Shown one piece after another: positions 53,676-64,000 of a DNA stretch of 64,000 nucleotides. The stretch lies in contig NZ_LT629793.1 in assembly GCF_900105735.1 (NCBI RefSeq), positions 5,332,001 to 5,396,000 on the forward strand, in the 5' to 3' direction. How positions within the stretch are numbered: position 1 is the first letter of the stretch; each line of letters begins with the position of its first letter. Both the position numbers and the translations under genes were made by a program. The stretch comes from Pseudomonas yamanorum. GTDB lineage: Bacteria > Pseudomonadota > Gammaproteobacteria > Pseudomonadales > Pseudomonadaceae. The notes below the pieces were generated by a model. It searched no databases and was not told where the DNA came from. It saw only the letters and a program-made list of their open reading frames with translations.

Positions 53676-54803
53676 GTGGAGAGAAGCAGACGACGTACGT
53701 TCGCCTGGGCAGTTGGCACGTTGTTACTGGTAGCGTTGTTGATTGCCCTGGGTTTGCACTTCTTTGCAGGTGGGCATAAAGGCAAGCCACCCGCCCCCGG
53801 CGAACCGGTAGCCGTGGTGCCTGTCACCTTGCAGGACGTGCCGGTTTACATCGATGCCCTCGGTACCGTCACACCTACCCGCAGCGTGACCGTGGTCAGC
53901 CAGGTCGATGGCATCCTCAGCAGCGTGGAATTCAAGGAAGGCCAGCACGTCAGCAAGGGCCAGGTGATTGCGCGAATCGATGACCGTGCCCTCAAGGCGC
54001 AACTGGCCGTGGCCAAGGGCACCCTGGCCCATGACCAGGCCGTATTGAGCAATGCGCAGCGCGATTTGGCACGCTACCGCGAACTGGTCAAGGCCGGGTC
54101 CACCAGCCAGCAAACCGTCGATACCCAGGCCTCCTTGGTCCAGCAACAACTGGGTACCGTGGCCGCCGATCAGGGCAATGTGCAGAACCTTGAAGTGCAG
54201 GTCGGCTACTGCACCATCACCTCGCCGGTCGACGGTGTCGTAGGCCTGCGCCTGGTAGACCCCGGCAACTACGTCACGACCACCAGCACCACCGGAATCG
54301 TAGTCATCACCCAGATGAACCCGGCTACTGTGGTATTCGCCGTGCCCGAGGATGATTTGGGGCCGATCAATCAGGCGTTGAGCCGTGGCGCGGTGACGGT
54401 GCTGGCCTACGACCGCAATAAAAAGGCGCTGTTGGCCACCGGTAGCCTATTGGCTCTGGATAACCAGGTGGACACCACCACCGGCACCATCAAGGTCAAG
54501 GCGCAGTTCGATGATTCGGGCAATGCGCTGTTCCCCAACCAGTTCGTCAATGCGCGCCTGAAGGCCGACACCTTGACCCAGGTCGCCGTGGTGCCCACCC
54601 GGGCGATCCAGCATGGCAGCAAGGGCGATTTCGTGTTCGTGGTGAATGGCGACAAGGCCAGCCTGCGCAATATCAAGACCGGCCCGTCCATGGGCGATGT
54701 GTCGGCGGTGCTCGAAAACGGCGTCAAGCCAGGCGAGCAGGTGATCACCGAAGGCGCCGACAAACTGGATGACGGTTCGGCCGTGAAGGTCGTCGCCCAG
54801 TGA
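53676..54803 (+). CDS. muxA: RND efflux periplasmic adaptor MuxA (MdtA family)
   Basis: 375 aa, GTG start after GAGAGA. An N-terminal signal/anchor (about 8-28) is followed by the biotinyl-lipoyl halves ([20 protein letters not shown] and [16 protein letters not shown]) around a helical hairpin, then beta-barrel domains. It links the inner-membrane pumps MuxB/MuxC to OpmB. First gene of muxABC-opmB; 13 bp to muxB. Confidence 0.93.
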   Translation: MERSRRRTFAWAVGTLLLVALLIALGLHFFAGGHKGKPPAPGEPVAVVPVTLQDVPVYIDALGTVTPTRSVTVVSQVDGILSSVEFKEGQHVSKGQVIARIDDRALKAQLAVAKGTLAHDQAVLSNAQRDLARYRELVKAGSTSQQTVDTQASLVQQQLGTVAADQGNVQNLEVQVGYCTITSPVDGVVGLRLVDPGNYVTTTSTTGIVVITQMNPATVVFAVPEDDLGPINQALSRGAVTVLAYDRNKKALLATGSLLALDNQVDTTTGTIKVKAQFDDSGNALFPNQFVNARLKADTLTQVAVVPTRAIQHGSKGDFVFVVNGDKASLRNIKTGPSMGDVSAVLENGVKPGEQVITEGADKLDDGSAVKVVAQ

Positions 54804-54816
54804 GGAGCTGCCGAGC

Positions 54817-57800
54817 ATGAACATTTCGCGGCCCTTTATCGAACGTCCCGTCGCCACCACCTTGATGATGGTGGCGGTGCTGTTGCTGGGCCTGTTGGGG
54901 TATCACTTGCTGTCGGTGTCGGCCTTGCCCGAAGTCGATTACCCGACCATCCAGGTCTTCACCCAGTACCCCGGCGCGAGCCCGGATGTGGTCAGCTCAT
55001 CCATCACCGCGCCGCTGGAGCGTCAGCTCGGCGAAATGCCGGGCCTCAAGTCCATGAACTCCACCAGTTCCGACGGCGCTTCGGTGGTGACCCTGCAATT
55101 CGACCTGTCGCTGTCCCTGGACGTCGCCGAACAGGAAGTGCAGGCCGCCATCAACGCCGCCGGCACTTTCCTGCCGGCCAACCTGCCGTACCCGCCGGTG
55201 TACAGCAAGGTCAACCCGGCGGATGCGCCGGTGCTGACCCTGTCCCTGACCTCCGACGTTTTACCGCTGACCAAGGTCGAAGACCTGGCGGATACACGGC
55301 TGGCGCAGAAGATCTCGCAGATCACCGGTGTCGGCCTGGTGACCATCAGCGGCGGCCAGCGCCCGGCGGTGCGGGTCGAGGCGAATACCTCGGCGCTCAA
55401 CAGCCTGGGCCTGTCCATCGACGACCTGCGCACTTCCCTCGGCACGGCCAACGTAAACCAGGCCAAGGGCAATATCGACGGCAAGTTCCAGGCGTATTCC
55501 ATCGGTGCCAACGACCAGCTGCAATCGGCCGAGGAATACCGCGATCTGGTGATTGCCTATAAAAACGGCGCGCCGATTCGCCTGTCGCAGATCGCCACTT
55601 CCACCCAGGGCCCGGAGAACCCGCGCCAGGCCGCGTGGACCAACAGCACGCCGTCGATCGTGCTGAACATCCAGCGCCAACCCGGCGCCAACGTGATTCA
55701 AGTGGTCGACCGTGTGCAGCAATTGCTGCCCAAGCTGCGGGCCAGTTTGCCGGGCACTTTGAAGGTCGATGTACTGACCGACCGCACGCAAACCATCCGC
55801 GCCTCGGTCACCGATGTGCAGTACGAACTGGCCATGGCCATCGGGCTGGTGGTGATCGTGATTTTTGCGTTCCTGCGCAATGTGCCGGCCACGATCATTC
55901 CCGCCGTCACCATTCCGCTGACGCTGGTGGGCACCCTGGCCGTGGCCTATGCGTTGGGTTTCTCCCTGAACAACCTGACGCTGATGGCATTGACCATCGC
56001 CATCGGCTTTGTGGTGGATGACGCCATCGTGATGATCGAAAACATCACGCGCTATATCGAGGCCGGCGACTCACCGCTGGAGGCGGCGCTCAAGGGCTCG
56101 GAGCAGATTGGTTTCACGATTATTTCGCTGTCGATTGCCCTGATTGCGGTGATGATCCCGCTGCTGTTCATGGGCGATGTGGTCGGCCGGTTGTTCCGCG
56201 AATTCGCCATGACGGTGGCCGTGACCATCGTTATCTCGGCCTTCATCTCGCTGACCCTGACGCCGATGATGTGCGCGCGGATGCTCAAGAATAAGCACGA
56301 AGAACGCCGCGCGGATTTCTTCGACCGCATCAACACCCACTACGTGCGTGGCCTCGACTGGGTGCTGGCCCACCGCACCCTGACTCTGATCTCGGTGGTG
56401 CTCACCGCCGCACTGACGCTGCTGACCCTGGTGATCATGCCCAAGGGCTTTTTCCCGGACCAGGACACCGGCCTGATCCAGGGCATCTCCCAGGCGGCGC
56501 CGACGGTTTCGTTCCAGCAGATGCAGACCGAACAGCAGCGCCTGGCCGCCCGAATCCTCAAAGACCCGGCGGTGCAAAGCCTGTCGTCCTTTGTCGGGAT
56601 CGACCAGACCAACCCGACCATCAACCAGGGCAACCTGCTGATCAACCTCAAGCCGCGGGGCGAGCGTGACAGCGCCACCGAAGTGATCCGCCGGCTCTCC
56701 GATGCCAACGCCGATGACGCCGGCATCCGCCTGTACCTGCACTCGGTACAGGACCTGACCCTCGACGCTACGGTGTCCACCACCAGTTACCGCCTGGGCC
56801 TGCAAGCCACCGACCCGGACGAGTTGGAACAGTGGACCACCAAGCTGCTGGCGGCGATCAAGCAAGACCCGATGTTCACCGATGTGCAAAGCCAGGCGAT
56901 GCAGTTCGGCAACCAGATCCAGCTGACATTCGACCGCGCCACGGCGTCGCGGCTGGGCATCACGCCCCAGGCAATCGATGACGTGCTGTACGACGCCTTC
57001 GGTCAGCGCCAGGTCTCGACCATCTACACCCAGCTCAACCAGTACCACGTGGTGATCGCCACCGACCATCCGCCGCGCAACCTGCCGGACTTGCTCACGG
57101 GCTTGTACGTGGACATCCCGGGCGGCGGGGTCGCGCCGCTGTCGAGCATGGCGACCCTGCAGGTGGTGCGTACGCCCGTGACCATCAACCGCCTGGGCCA
57201 GTTTCCGTATGCCGACGTGTCGTTCAACCTCGCGCCCGGCCAGACCCTTGGCGCGGCGGTCACGCGGCTCAAGGACATCGAGGCCAAGGTCGGCCTGCCG
57301 CTGTCGGTGCAGGCCAACCTCGAAGGTGCAGCGGCGACGTTCGAGCAGTCGCTGTCGAATCAGGTGTTCCTGGTGGTGGCGGCGATTGTGGTGGTGTACC
57401 TGATGCTGGGGATTCTGTACGAGAGCTTCGTGCACCCGGTGACGATCCTCTCGACGTTGCTCTCCGCGGCGCTCGGGGCTTTGCTGGCGCTGTTGGTGAC
57501 CGGCACGCAGTTCGACATTATCGGTTTGATCGGGATTGTGCTGCTGATCGGCATCGTGATGAAAAACGGCATCATGATGGTCGACTTCGCCCTGGAACTC
57601 TTACGTGAGGGGGGCCTGAGCCCTGTGGCGGCGATCCGTCAGGCGGCGGAGTTGCGGTTCCGGCCGATCCTGATGACCAGCATGGCCTCGCTGTTCGGCG
57701 CGGTACCGCTGGCGCTGGGCACCGGGATTGGCTCGGAGCTGCGTCATCCGCTGGGCATCGCGATTATCGGCGGGTTGTTGCTCAGTCAGTTGCTGACGCT

Positions 57801-57879
57801 GTTTTCCACACCCGTAATCTTTCTGGCCATGCACAGCCTGGGGCAGCGCTTCAGCCGCCGTCCGGCTGAAGCGGTCTGA
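54817..57879 (+). CDS. muxB: RND multidrug efflux transporter MuxB (MdtB family)
   Basis: 1020 aa, 12 membrane helices with two large periplasmic loops. Start [20 protein letters not shown] is typical. TM4 carries [17 protein letters not shown] with the proton-relay Asp residues. MuxB and MuxC act together as a heteromeric pump, unlike MexB. Its stop overlaps the muxC ATG. Confidence 0.94.
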   Translation: MNISRPFIERPVATTLMMVAVLLLGLLGYHLLSVSALPEVDYPTIQVFTQYPGASPDVVSSSITAPLERQLGEMPGLKSMNSTSSDGASVVTLQFDLSLSLDVAEQEVQAAINAAGTFLPANLPYPPVYSKVNPADAPVLTLSLTSDVLPLTKVEDLADTRLAQKISQITGVGLVTISGGQRPAVRVEANTSALNSLGLSIDDLRTSLGTANVNQAKGNIDGKFQAYSIGANDQLQSAEEYRDLVIAYKNGAPIRLSQIATSTQGPENPRQAAWTNSTPSIVLNIQRQPGANVIQVVDRVQQLLPKLRASLPGTLKVDVLTDRTQTIRASVTDVQYELAMAIGLVVIVIFAFLRNVPATIIPAVTIPLTLVGTLAVAYALGFSLNNLTLMALTIAIGFVVDDAIVMIENITRYIEAGDSPLEAALKGSEQIGFTIISLSIALIAVMIPLLFMGDVVGRLFREFAMTVAVTIVISAFISLTLTPMMCARMLKNKHEERRADFFDRINTHYVRGLDWVLAHRTLTLISVVLTAALTLLTLVIMPKGFFPDQDTGLIQGISQAAPTVSFQQMQTEQQRLAARILKDPAVQSLSSFVGIDQTNPTINQGNLLINLKPRGERDSATEVIRRLSDANADDAGIRLYLHSVQDLTLDATVSTTSYRLGLQATDPDELEQWTTKLLAAIKQDPMFTDVQSQAMQFGNQIQLTFDRATASRLGITPQAIDDVLYDAFGQRQVSTIYTQLNQYHVVIATDHPPRNLPDLLTGLYVDIPGGGVAPLSSMATLQVVRTPVTINRLGQFPYADVSFNLAPGQTLGAAVTRLKDIEAKVGLPLSVQANLEGAAATFEQSLSNQVFLVVAAIVVVYLMLGILYESFVHPVTILSTLLSAALGALLALLVTGTQFDIIGLIGIVLLIGIVMKNGIMMVDFALELLREGGLSPVAAIRQAAELRFRPILMTSMASLFGAVPLALGTGIGSELRHPLGIAIIGGLLLSQLLTLFSTPVIFLAMHSLGQRFSRRPAEAV

Positions 57880-60800
57880 TGGCGATGAACCTCAGCGCGC
57901 CGTTTGTTCGCCGCCCGATTGCAACCACCTTGATGGCGGCCGGCCTCGCGTTGTTTGGCGCGCTGGCCTTTATGCTGTTGCCGGTGGCGCCGCTGCCGGA
58001 GGTGGATTTCCCCACCATCAGCGTCAGCGCCTCGTTGCCCGGTGCCGATCCCACCACGGTTGCCAGTTCGGTGGCCACGCCCCTGGAGCGGCAGTTCGGG
58101 CAGATCGCCGGGGTCACGCAGATGACCTCGTCCAGCAGCCTCGGCTCGGCGCGGATCATCTTGCAGTTCGACCTGAACCGCGACATCGACGGCGCCGCCC
58201 GGGACGTGCAGGCCGCGATCAACGCCGCCCGCAGCAACCTGCCCAGTGACCTGTCGGGCAACCCGACGTACCGCAAGGTCAACCCGGCCGACTCGCCGAT
58301 CCTGATCATCAGCCTGACCTCCGACAGCGCCACGCCGGGGCAGATGTATGACGTGGCCTCGACCCTGCTGGAGCAGAAGTTGTTGCAGACCACCGGCGTC
58401 GGTGACGTGACGGTGGGCGGCGGCGCGCTGCCGGCGGTGCGGGTGGAATTGAACCCCGACCGGCTCAACCAGTACGGCGTCAGCCTGGAGCAGGTGCGCC
58501 AGGTGATCAACGCCTCCAACGTCAACCTGCCCAAGGGCAACGTGGCCATCGGCGACCGTAACTACGGGATTGCGGCGAACGACCAGTTGCTCGATGAAAA
58601 GGACTATGGACCACTGGTGGTCAAGGCCCACAACGGCGACCTGATCCATATCTCCGACCTGGGCTACGTGCGCGAAGACGTGCAGGACCTGCGCAACTTC
58701 GGCCTGTCCAACGGCAAGCCGGCAGTGTTGCTGGTGGTGTTCAAGCAGCCGGGGGCCAACGTGATCGAAACGGTGGACGCGGTGAAAGCCTCGCTGCCGT
58801 TTTTGCAGAGCTCGATTCCCGCGACGATCAAGCTCAGCCTGCTGATGGACCGCACCACCACCATTCGTGCCTCGCTGCACGACGTGGAAGTGACCTTGCT
58901 GGTGTCGATCCTGCTGGTGACCCTGGTGACGTTCGGTTTCTTCCGCGACTGGCGCAGCACCCTGGTGCCGGCGATCGTGGTACCGCTGTCGTTGCTTGGC
59001 ACCTTCGGCGCGATGTACTTCCTCGGCTACAGCCTGAACAACCTGTCCCTCATGGCGCTGACCATTTCCACCGGCTTCGTGGTGGACGATGCCATCGTGG
59101 TGGTGGAAAACATCATGCGCCACCTGGAGCGCGGCAAGACCCGGGTGGAGGCCGCGCTGGAAGGGGCCCGTGAAGTCGGCTTTACGGTACTGACCATCAG
59201 CGTGTCCCTGGTGGCGGTGTTTATTCCGCTGCTGCTGATGGGCGGGATTGTCGGGCGGCTGTTCCGTGAGTTTTCGGTGTCGTTGTCGGTGGCCATCGTG
59301 ATCTCGATGCTGATCTCCCTGACCGTCACGCCGATGCTCGCCAGTGTGCTGCTGCGGGCGCCGAAGGAGATTCACCAAGGCAACGAACACCCGGATTCGC
59401 GCTTTCACCGCTTCTACGATCGCACCCTCGGCTGGGTGATCGACCATACGGTGCTGATGGGCTTTGTCACGGTGCTGGTGATCGTCCTCGCTGGCGTGCT
59501 TTACGTGCTGGTGCCCAAGGGCTTCTTTCCCCAGGAAGACACCGGACGCTTGCAAGGCAGCATCCTGGCGAACCAGAGCATTTCCTACGGGGCAATGCAG
59601 AAGGACTTCACCGAGATCAACCGCAAGGTGATGAAGAACCCGAACATCGAAACCGTGGCTGGCTTTGTCGGGGGTGGCGGAGGCGGCGGCGGGGCAGTCA
59701 ACAGCGCGCAGATGTTTGTCTTGCTCAAGCCCCTGGGCGACCGCAAGGACAACGCCACCGAGGTGATCGGGCAGATCCGGCGCAGCCTTGGCGACCTGCC
59801 GGGCACCAAGCTGTATTTGCAATCGGCCCAGGACATCACCGTAGGTGGTCGGCAAAGTGGCGCGCAATACCAGTACACCCTGACCGCCGATGACCAGGAA
59901 TCCCTGGACGAATGGGTGCCCAAGGTGGTGGAGGTGCTGCACAAGTTGCCGCAACTGACCGACCTCAATACCGACCAGCAGGACAACAGCCTGCTGGCCA
60001 ATGTGCAGATCAATCGCGACACGGCGGCGCGCCTCGGGGTGAGTATCTCGGCGGTCGACCAGGCGCTGTACGACGCCTTTGGCCAGCGCCAGGTCGCCAC
60101 CCTGTATCGCGCGGCCAACCAGTACCACGTGGTGATGGAAGTCGCCCCGGAATACTGGACCGACCCTTCAGCGCTCAAGGGTATTTACGTGCCGACGGGC
60201 ACCCAGGCTACGAGCACCAAAGGCACCACGGCAGCGCCCAACCTGACCACTCAACAGACCCTGGTGCCGCTGTCGGCCCTGGCGGACAACACGGTGGCGC
60301 GCACGGCGATTTCCATCAGTCACCAAGGCACGTTCCCGGCGGTGACGGTCTCGTTCAACCTGGCCCCCGGCACGTCCATCGGCCAGGCCACGGCAATGGT
60401 GGACGACGCGGTGAAGCAGCTGCGCATGCCCGCCAGTGTGGTGGGCCAGTTTGCCGGTACGGCCCAGGTGTTCCAGTCGTCGGTGGCCAGCGAACCGTTG
60501 CTGATCGTCGCCGCGTTGCTCTCGGTGTATATCGTGCTGGGCATCCTCTACGAAAACCTGATGCACCCGCTGACCATCCTCTCGACCTTGCCCTCGGCCG
60601 GTGTCGGTGCGCTGATTGCCTTGCTGCTGACCGGCACCGAGCTGTCGATCATTGCGCTGGTGGGGGTGATTCTGTTGATCGGTATCGTGAAGAAGAACGC
60701 GATCATGATGATCGACTTCGCGATCACCGAGCGACGGGAGTTCGGCCTCACGGCCAAGGAAGCGATTCGCCGGGCGTGCCTGATCCGTTTCCGGCCGATC

Positions 60801-61010
60801 ATGATGACTACCCTGGCGGCGATTCTTGGCGCGCTGCCGCTGGTGCTGGGCACCGGCTACGGTTCGGAGTTGCGCCGGCCGTTGGGGATTTCGATTATTG
60901 GTGGCCTGCTGTTCAGCCAGGTGCTGACGCTGTACACCACCCCGGTGATCTACCTGTGGCTCGACCGGGCGTCACAGCGCCTGGGTCGGCGTAAGGAAGC
61001 AAGGTTATGA
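57879..61010 (+). CDS. muxC: RND multidrug efflux transporter MuxC (MdtC family)
   Basis: 1043 aa; MNLSAPFVRRPIATTLMAAG start. TM4 motif [17 protein letters not shown]. Around residues 598-605 a run of eight glycines occurs in a periplasmic loop (GFVGGGGGGG). Partner of MuxB. The stop overlaps the opmB ATG (61007-61010). Confidence 0.94.
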   Translation: MAMNLSAPFVRRPIATTLMAAGLALFGALAFMLLPVAPLPEVDFPTISVSASLPGADPTTVASSVATPLERQFGQIAGVTQMTSSSSLGSARIILQFDLNRDIDGAARDVQAAINAARSNLPSDLSGNPTYRKVNPADSPILIISLTSDSATPGQMYDVASTLLEQKLLQTTGVGDVTVGGGALPAVRVELNPDRLNQYGVSLEQVRQVINASNVNLPKGNVAIGDRNYGIAANDQLLDEKDYGPLVVKAHNGDLIHISDLGYVREDVQDLRNFGLSNGKPAVLLVVFKQPGANVIETVDAVKASLPFLQSSIPATIKLSLLMDRTTTIRASLHDVEVTLLVSILLVTLVTFGFFRDWRSTLVPAIVVPLSLLGTFGAMYFLGYSLNNLSLMALTISTGFVVDDAIVVVENIMRHLERGKTRVEAALEGAREVGFTVLTISVSLVAVFIPLLLMGGIVGRLFREFSVSLSVAIVISMLISLTVTPMLASVLLRAPKEIHQGNEHPDSRFHRFYDRTLGWVIDHTVLMGFVTVLVIVLAGVLYVLVPKGFFPQEDTGRLQGSILANQSISYGAMQKDFTEINRKVMKNPNIETVAGFVGGGGGGGGAVNSAQMFVLLKPLGDRKDNATEVIGQIRRSLGDLPGTKLYLQSAQDITVGGRQSGAQYQYTLTADDQESLDEWVPKVVEVLHKLPQLTDLNTDQQDNSLLANVQINRDTAARLGVSISAVDQALYDAFGQRQVATLYRAANQYHVVMEVAPEYWTDPSALKGIYVPTGTQATSTKGTTAAPNLTTQQTLVPLSALADNTVARTAISISHQGTFPAVTVSFNLAPGTSIGQATAMVDDAVKQLRMPASVVGQFAGTAQVFQSSVASEPLLIVAALLSVYIVLGILYENLMHPLTILSTLPSAGVGALIALLLTGTELSIIALVGVILLIGIVKKNAIMMIDFAITERREFGLTAKEAIRRACLIRFRPIMMTTLAAILGALPLVLGTGYGSELRRPLGISIIGGLLFSQVLTLYTTPVIYLWLDRASQRLGRRKEARL

Positions 61011-62428
61011 ACGTGAAATACAGCGTGCTTTGCATCAGCCTGCTGCTCGGCGGCTGCATGGTCGGGCCCGATTACCAGAAGCCCGCCATGGAGCTGCCGC
61101 AGTCATTCAAGGAAGGCGCGCAGTGGCAGCGTGCGGCGTCGAATCCCCAGGGGGCGATGGACAGTCAGTGGTGGCTGGCCTATCAGGACCCAGTGTTGAA
61201 CGACCTGGTGGCGCGCTCGGCCAAGGCCAACCAGTCGATCATCGCGGCGGAGGCCGCTTATCGTTTGGCCCAGGCGCAGGTGGCGTCCAGTCGTGCAGGG
61301 TTGTGGCCGACCGTCGGCGTAGGATTGTCGGGTTCGCGGGGGTCGACAGGCAGCGGCAGCGGTACGTCGACTACCGGTACCACGACGGGCGGGGTCTCGA
61401 ACAGTGTCAGCGCGACCTTGACCGCCAGTTGGGAGCCGGACCTGTGGGGCCTGGTGCGGCGCGGGATCGAGTCCAGCCAGGCCACCGCCCAGCAGTCCGA
61501 CGCATTGCTGGCCGGGGTGCGGTTGTCCATCAGTTCCAGCGTCGCCAGCAACTACCTGGCCCTGCGGCAGATGGATATCGACGTGCGCCTGTTGCAACAA
61601 CAGCAGAAGATCAATCAGCAACTGCTGGACATGATTCAGGTGCAGTTCACCCAGGGCGTCGCCACCAACGACCAGTTGCTGGTGGCCCAAGACCAGTTGA
61701 CCACCTCGATCGCCGATCTACAGACCTCGCTGCGTGACCGCGAGCAGTACGAACATGCGCTGGCCGTGCTGGTGGGTGTGGCGCCGAGCGAGTTTGCCGT
61801 GGCTGTGCGGGATGACTACAGCTTCGTCCTGCCGCGCCCCCCTTTGACCTTGCCATCGACCCTGCTGCAACGGCGTCCCGATGTGGTCGCGGCGGAGCGC
61901 TCGGCGGCGGCGGCCAACGCGAAAATTGGCGTGGCTGAAGCCGCATTCTTCCCGACCCTGGACCTCACCGCTGAAGCCGGCTATCGGGGCAGTGCCCTTG
62001 GCGGGCTATTCTCGCTGCCCAATCGCATCTGGACCCTGGGCCCGGCCCTGGCGGAAACCCTGTTTGACGGCGGCGCCCGTGAAGCGGCGGTCAAGCAGGC
62101 CGAGGCCAGCTACGACCAGATCGCCGCCAATTACCGGGGCACCGTGCTCAGTGCCTTGCAGAACGTCGAAGATAACCTCTCGGCAATCAACCACCTGCAA
62201 ACCCAGGCCGACGCCTTCCAGCAGGTCTACCAGCGCAACCAGCAACTGTTCGGCAGCCAGGAGGCGCAGCTGCGCGCCGGCACCGTCAGCCAGGAAGCCG
62301 TGCTGACCCAGCAACTGGTGTTGCTGCAAGCCGAGCAGAATCTTCGCGACACCCAGGGCCAGCTCAGCCAGGGCAGTGTGGCGCTGATCCAGAGCCTGGG
62401 CGGTGGTTGGCAAACCCCTCAGCACTGA
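61007..62428 (+). CDS. opmB: Outer-membrane efflux channel OpmB (NodT/OprM family)
   Basis: 473 aa lipoprotein; lipobox LLGGC after a short signal (MNVKYSVLCISLLLGGC). The family start MVGPDYQKPAMELP follows, and TolC-like helical repeats occupy the rest, including LLQRRPDVVAAERSAAAANA. It is the outer-membrane exit of the Mux pump. Confidence 0.93.
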   Translation: MNVKYSVLCISLLLGGCMVGPDYQKPAMELPQSFKEGAQWQRAASNPQGAMDSQWWLAYQDPVLNDLVARSAKANQSIIAAEAAYRLAQAQVASSRAGLWPTVGVGLSGSRGSTGSGSGTSTTGTTTGGVSNSVSATLTASWEPDLWGLVRRGIESSQATAQQSDALLAGVRLSISSSVASNYLALRQMDIDVRLLQQQQKINQQLLDMIQVQFTQGVATNDQLLVAQDQLTTSIADLQTSLRDREQYEHALAVLVGVAPSEFAVAVRDDYSFVLPRPPLTLPSTLLQRRPDVVAAERSAAAANAKIGVAEAAFFPTLDLTAEAGYRGSALGGLFSLPNRIWTLGPALAETLFDGGAREAAVKQAEASYDQIAANYRGTVLSALQNVEDNLSAINHLQTQADAFQQVYQRNQQLFGSQEAQLRAGTVSQEAVLTQQLVLLQAEQNLRDTQGQLSQGSVALIQSLGGGWQTPQH

Positions 62429-62446
62429 ACGGCTCGCTAACCCGGT

Positions 62447-62474
62447 GTGCGCCGCGTTATTCTCGGCGCACTTT
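62447..62474 (+). terminator. Hairpin after opmB
   Basis: GTGCGCCG and CGGCGCAC pair perfectly around a 9-nt loop, followed by TTTG. Probably ends or attenuates the mux operon before the DUF808 gene. Confidence 0.6.
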
Positions 62475-62495
62475 GAATCACGGGAAGCCTGAGCC

Positions 62496-63401
62496 ATGGC
62501 AGGAAGCAGTTTGCTGGTATTGATCGACGACATCGCTGCGGTGCTCGACGATGTGGCGTTGATGACCAAGATGGCTGCGAAGAAAACCGCCGGCGTGTTG
62601 GGGGATGACCTGGCGCTGAATGCCCAGCAAGTCTCCGGGGTGCGCGCCGAGCGGGAGATCCCGGTGGTGTGGGCGGTGGCCAAGGGCTCCTTCGTCAACA
62701 AGCTGATCCTGGTGCCGGCTGCCTTGCTGATCAGCGCGTTTGCGCCGTGGGCGGTGACGCCGCTGTTGATGCTGGGCGGCGCTTATTTATGTTTTGAGGG
62801 CTTCGAAAAACTCGCCCATAGCTTCTTCCACAAGCGCACCGAAGAACAGGCGCACCTGGTGGAAGCCGTGGCGGATCCGGCCACGGACCTGGTGGCCTTC
62901 GAGAAGGACAAGATCAAGGGCGCGATCCGTACCGATTTCATCCTCTCCGCCGAAATCATCGCCATCACCCTCGGCACCGTGGCCGATGCGCCGCTGATGC
63001 AGCAAGTGATCGTGTTGTCGGGTATCGCCATCGTCATGACCATCGGCGTCTACGGCCTGGTGGCCGGCATCGTCAAACTCGATGACCTGGGCCTGTGGCT
63101 CACCCAGAAGCCCGGCCAGGCGGCGCGCAGCATTGGCGGGGCGATCTTGCGGGCGGCGCCGTACATGATGAAAAGCCTGTCGGTGATCGGCACGGCGGCG
63201 ATGTTCATGGTCGGCGGCGGGATCCTGACCCACGGTGTACCGGTGGTGCATCACTGGATCGAGACGGTGAGCCAGAGCACCGGCGGGCTGGCGTGGTTGA
63301 TGCCGACGTTGCTCAATGCCGTGGCAGGGATCATCGCCGGGGCCGTGGTGTTGGCGGTGGTCAGCGTGGTGGGTAACCTCTGGAAGCGGGCGAGGGCGTA
63401 G
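62496..63401 (+). CDS. DUF808 inner-membrane protein (YedI-like)
   Basis: 301 aa. [21 protein letters not shown] start, then [20 protein letters not shown], and six or so membrane helices (for example [19 protein letters not shown]). DUF808 proteins are widespread but of unknown function. It lies 67 bp after opmB and a hairpin, so it is probably a separate unit. Confidence 0.9.
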   Translation: MAGSSLLVLIDDIAAVLDDVALMTKMAAKKTAGVLGDDLALNAQQVSGVRAEREIPVVWAVAKGSFVNKLILVPAALLISAFAPWAVTPLLMLGGAYLCFEGFEKLAHSFFHKRTEEQAHLVEAVADPATDLVAFEKDKIKGAIRTDFILSAEIIAITLGTVADAPLMQQVIVLSGIAIVMTIGVYGLVAGIVKLDDLGLWLTQKPGQAARSIGGAILRAAPYMMKSLSVIGTAAMFMVGGGILTHGVPVVHHWIETVSQSTGGLAWLMPTLLNAVAGIIAGAVVLAVVSVVGNLWKRARA

Positions 63402-63405
63402 GCAA

Positions 63406-64000
63406 TTGATCGAGCGACGGCAGTTCAGCGGGGGCATGAAAGGCAAGAACCTCCGTTACCTGAATGAAAGTCCCGGCGAGGCCCGTCAGACGGTGCGTGC
63501 GGGATTTGTGTTGCTCGAACATTTCTCGCTGCCGGCGTTTACCCAGGCGCTGGATACGCTGATCACCGCGAACCTGCTGCGGCCCGCGTCGTTTTCTACC
63601 TCGACCTTCGGCTTGCAGGAAGGCGAGGTGACCAGCGACCTGGGGCTGGTGATCCGGCCCGATGCGCGGCTTGAGTCTTCGGTGCTTAAAGAGTTGGACC
63701 TGCTGGTGATTTGCGGTGGCTATCGCACCGAACTGAAGGCCTGCGACGAATTCATCCATCTGCTGAAAAGCGCTGCGGAGCAGGGGGTGAACCTCGCCGG
63801 TTTGTGGAATGGTGCTTGGTTCCTCGGGCGTGCGGGTTTGCTGGGGGGCTACCGATGCGCCGTGCATCCGGAACATCGCCCGGCCCTGGCCGAGTTCTGC
63901 AAGGCGACCCAGGTCAGCAGCGAGCCGTATGTGATTGACCGCGACCGGTTGACGGCATCGAGTCCGTCCGGGGCGTTTCATATGGCGCTGGACTGGATCA
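63406..64000 (+). CDS. GlxA-family transcriptional regulator, 5' part (cut by window end)
   Basis: The frame is open from TTG 63406 (MIERRQFSGG) or ATG 63436 to the window edge, about 198 residues. It is a DJ-1/PfpI-like (class I amidotransferase) domain: GFVLLEHFSLPAFTQALD, LDLLVICGGY and GLWNGAWFLGRAGLLGGYR. The nucleophile-elbow Cys of active relatives is Asn here, usual for regulatory members. An AraC-type helix-turn-helix should follow outside the window. Start is uncertain. Confidence 0.85.
   Translation, partial: MIERRQFSGGMKGKNLRYLNESPGEARQTVRAGFVLLEHFSLPAFTQALDTLITANLLRPASFSTSTFGLQEGEVTSDLGLVIRPDARLESSVLKELDLLVICGGYRTELKACDEFIHLLKSAAEQGVNLAGLWNGAWFLGRAGLLGGYRCAVHPEHRPALAEFCKATQVSSEPYVIDRDRLTASSPSGAFHMALDWI

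Noticed and set aside
57786..60128. Long antisense frame across muxC (780 codons)
   Set aside because: Shadow of muxC with the same low-information His/Gln/Arg composition and no family motif.
1..64000. tRNA, rRNA, CRISPR array, phage attachment sites
   Set aside because: No cloverleaf, rRNA-like tract, evenly spaced direct repeats with unique spacers, or integrase-linked direct repeats were seen. The repeated sequences are all explained as REPINs or related hairpins.

Overview
The window is a GC-rich chromosomal segment from a member of the Pseudomonas fluorescens group. Three things point there: a polar-flagellum/chemotaxis cluster in the order flhA-flhF-fleN-fliA-cheYZAB-motCD-ParA-cheW followed directly by the ccm operon, a MuxABC-OpmB efflux operon, and ten REPIN-type intergenic repeats (GGGAGCGGGCTTGCTCGCG and GGGAGCTGGCTTGCCTGCG families) with a RAYT transposase gene. 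I see no rRNA, tRNA, CRISPR array, prophage or classical insertion sequence.

Layout. 1-12958 (+): the end of flhA, flagellar placement and number genes (flhF, fleN), sigma-28 (fliA), the chemotaxis core (cheY, cheZ, cheA, cheB), the second stator pair motC/motD, a ParC/ParP-like array-positioning pair, cheW and a DUF2802 gene. An exact sigma-28 promoter lies before the ParP-like gene. 12967-16692 (-): an unrecognised AAA-type ATPase, a Rap1a/Tai-like orphan immunity protein, a small FlhB-C-like export switch protein and fliK. 16891-24289 (+): cytochrome c maturation genes ccmABCDEFGHI plus a small lipoprotein, closed by a strong terminator. 24407-27194: an MFS exporter/LysR divergent pair and a Nudix hydrolase.

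27438-38012 (+): a phosphonate locus, phnCDE (transport) then phnF-phnGHIJKLMNP (regulator and C-P lyase). It is headed by a six-unit, 11-bp-periodic PHO-box-like array. Between phnE and phnF there is a terminator followed at once by a HutC-type palindrome inside the first codons of phnF. 38009-44693: a LysR gene, a hicAB toxin-antitoxin pair whose toxin gene carries an in-frame stop, an MFS transporter, a periplasmic protein, an orphan sulfate-binding protein, a voltage-gated ion channel with a C-terminal zinc ribbon, and a urea transporter.

44825-51324 (-): a complete glyoxylate-to-pyruvate route (gcl, hyi, glxR, ttuD, pyk), divergent from a GlcG-like gene across an intergenic region with two identical TTGTATACAA palindromes. 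52055-52807: the RAYT gene bracketed by two REPINs. 52829-62428: a TetR-type regulator divergent from muxABC-opmB. 62496-64000: a DUF808 membrane protein and the start of a GlxA-family regulator cut by the window edge.

No large undescribed multi-gene system stands out. The best leads are local: the CheZ-tail-like repeats that occupy the place of CheA P2, the terminator/operator junction at phnF, the PHO-box array, the nonsense-truncated hicA, the orphan ATPase plus immunity gene inside the flagellar region, and the RAYT/REPIN pair.
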